Both the position numbers and the translations under genes were made by a program. Positions 4,993 to 5,613 of a stretch of 5,613 bases of DNA are shown one piece after another. The stretch comes from Nitrososphaeria archaeon. GTDB lineage: Archaea > Thermoproteota > Nitrososphaeria > Geothermarchaeales > JDFR-13. Position 1 is the first letter of the stretch, and each line of letters begins with the position of its first letter. A model generated the notes under the pieces. That model searched no databases. It had not been told where the DNA came from and saw only the letters and a program-made list of their open reading frames with translations. The DNA is taken from the NCBI GenBank assembly GCA_027000765.1, contig JALTNJ010000106.1:1-5613 (forward strand). The letters are read 5' to 3'.

Positions 4993-5613
4993 ATGAGTAT
5001 GGAGATAAAGATACTCGATGTCTCGGCGGGAAACGTCTCTGGAGACATTGCATCATATCTACTGATTACAGACAAGTATTACATCATTATTGAAACCGGT
5101 CCCTCGGGAGCCGTAAAAAAACTTTATAGGGGACTGGAGGAGGAAGGGATTACCGCTAGAGACATAGACATAATAGTTGTGACACATATACACTTGGATC
5201 ATGCCGGTGCATCCGGCCATATAGTGAAGAGGAATAGGGATATAAAGCTCTATGTACATCCCCGTGGATATCCACATATGATCGACCCAAGTAAGCTATG
5301 GCAATCCAGTAAAGAAACGTTGGGTGAATTGGCTAGGATATATGGGCCTCCAATACCAATAGCGAGGAGTAATTTGGTTAGGGCGGATGACGGCTCTAAA
5401 TTGGATATTGGGGAGGATGAATTGGTATTTATACATACCCCTGGACATGCCTCCCATCATATGACGATCCTCCTTAGGGAAAATGGCTTCCTATTCAGTG
5501 GGGATGCGGCCGGGTTATATCATGATAATGCATTGGTACCGATAACTCCAAAGCCACATAATCCTGAGAAAGCTATAAAGAGCCTTGAAAAGCTTCTGGA
5601 ATACGATGTAAAG
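4993..5613 (+). CDS. Metallo-beta-lactamase-fold hydrolase, partial (cut at the window end)
   Basis: An open frame of 207 codons runs off the right edge. It carries the signature of the metallo-beta-lactamase fold: HIHLDH at 65-70 gives ligands H65, H67, D69 and H70. H152 in HTPGHASHH and D171 in FSGDA supply the rest of a two-metal site. A first strand region ending in IETGPSG (33-39) is also typical. The sequence resembles stand-alone archaeal hydrolases of this superfamily (glyoxalase II-like and others), which include thioesterases, nucleases and lactonases. The substrate is not readable, and I see no beta-CASP motif in the visible part, so an RNase J/CPSF type is unlikely. It lies 25 bases after the methyltransferase stop on the same strand and is probably co-transcribed. 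The start is ATG 4993 or ATG 4999, two codons apart. The C-terminal third or so is missing because of the window, not a mutation. Confidence 0.85.
   Translation, partial: MSMEIKILDVSAGNVSGDIASYLLITDKYYIIIETGPSGAVKKLYRGLEEEGITARDIDIIVVTHIHLDHAGASGHIVKRNRDIKLYVHPRGYPHMIDPSKLWQSSKETLGELARIYGPPIPIARSNLVRADDGSKLDIGEDELVFIHTPGHASHHMTILLRENGFLFSGDAAGLYHDNALVPITPKPHNPEKAIKSLEKLLEYDVK

Noticed and set aside
4794..5277. Two minus-strand frames over the methyltransferase end and the metallo-hydrolase gene
   Set aside because: The plus strand here encodes the SCNP catalytic motif and the HIHLDH metal site; the opposite frames have no motif or ribosome site that I can see.

Overview
The window looks like a piece of a thermophilic archaeal chromosome, most likely Thermoproteota (Crenarchaeota). 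The protein set points there: an AbrB–PhoU fusion regulator, the short ammonia-type NAD synthetase, and an Fe–S m5U methyltransferase with a TRAM domain. So do the arginine codons (nearly all AGG/AGA), heavy ATA use for isoleucine, purine-rich coding strands, TATA-like elements upstream of genes, and a recurrent GGTG Shine-Dalgarno core. No 16S gene or other phylogenetic marker is present, so the phylum is an inference.

Layout: (1) 1-91 is a non-coding leader with several TATA-like boxes. (2) 92-1177 (+) encodes a PhoU-family regulator with an N-terminal AbrB-type DNA-binding domain. (3) Converging on it across 49 bases is nadE (1227-2027, -). (4) A short AT-rich divergent promoter region (about 2034-2128) separates nadE from a rightward run of four closely spaced genes. 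These are a zinc M14-type deacylase of the succinylglutamate desuccinylase/aspartoacylase family (2129-3064), a small zinc-ribbon membrane protein (3103-3591), a TRAM-domain [4Fe-4S] RNA uracil-5-methyltransferase (3591-4967), and a metallo-beta-lactamase-fold hydrolase (from 4993 or 4999, cut by the window edge at 5613).

The rightward run is probably one transcription unit. The zinc-ribbon gene and the methyltransferase gene overlap by one base (TAATG), and the other gaps are about 25-40 bases. No single pathway joins the four products. RNA modification, deacylation and metallo-hydrolase activities beside a housekeeping NAD gene look like an ordinary archaeal core neighbourhood. I see no IS element, CRISPR array, RNA gene, integrase or clear sign of recent transfer.

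The most useful sequence-level observation concerns start codons. Five of the six genes carry GGTG 6-7 bases before an in-frame ATG, and this favours starts slightly downstream of the longest open frames. The least understood gene is the orphan zinc-ribbon membrane protein that is translationally coupled to the RNA methyltransferase. I found no convincing new multi-gene system.
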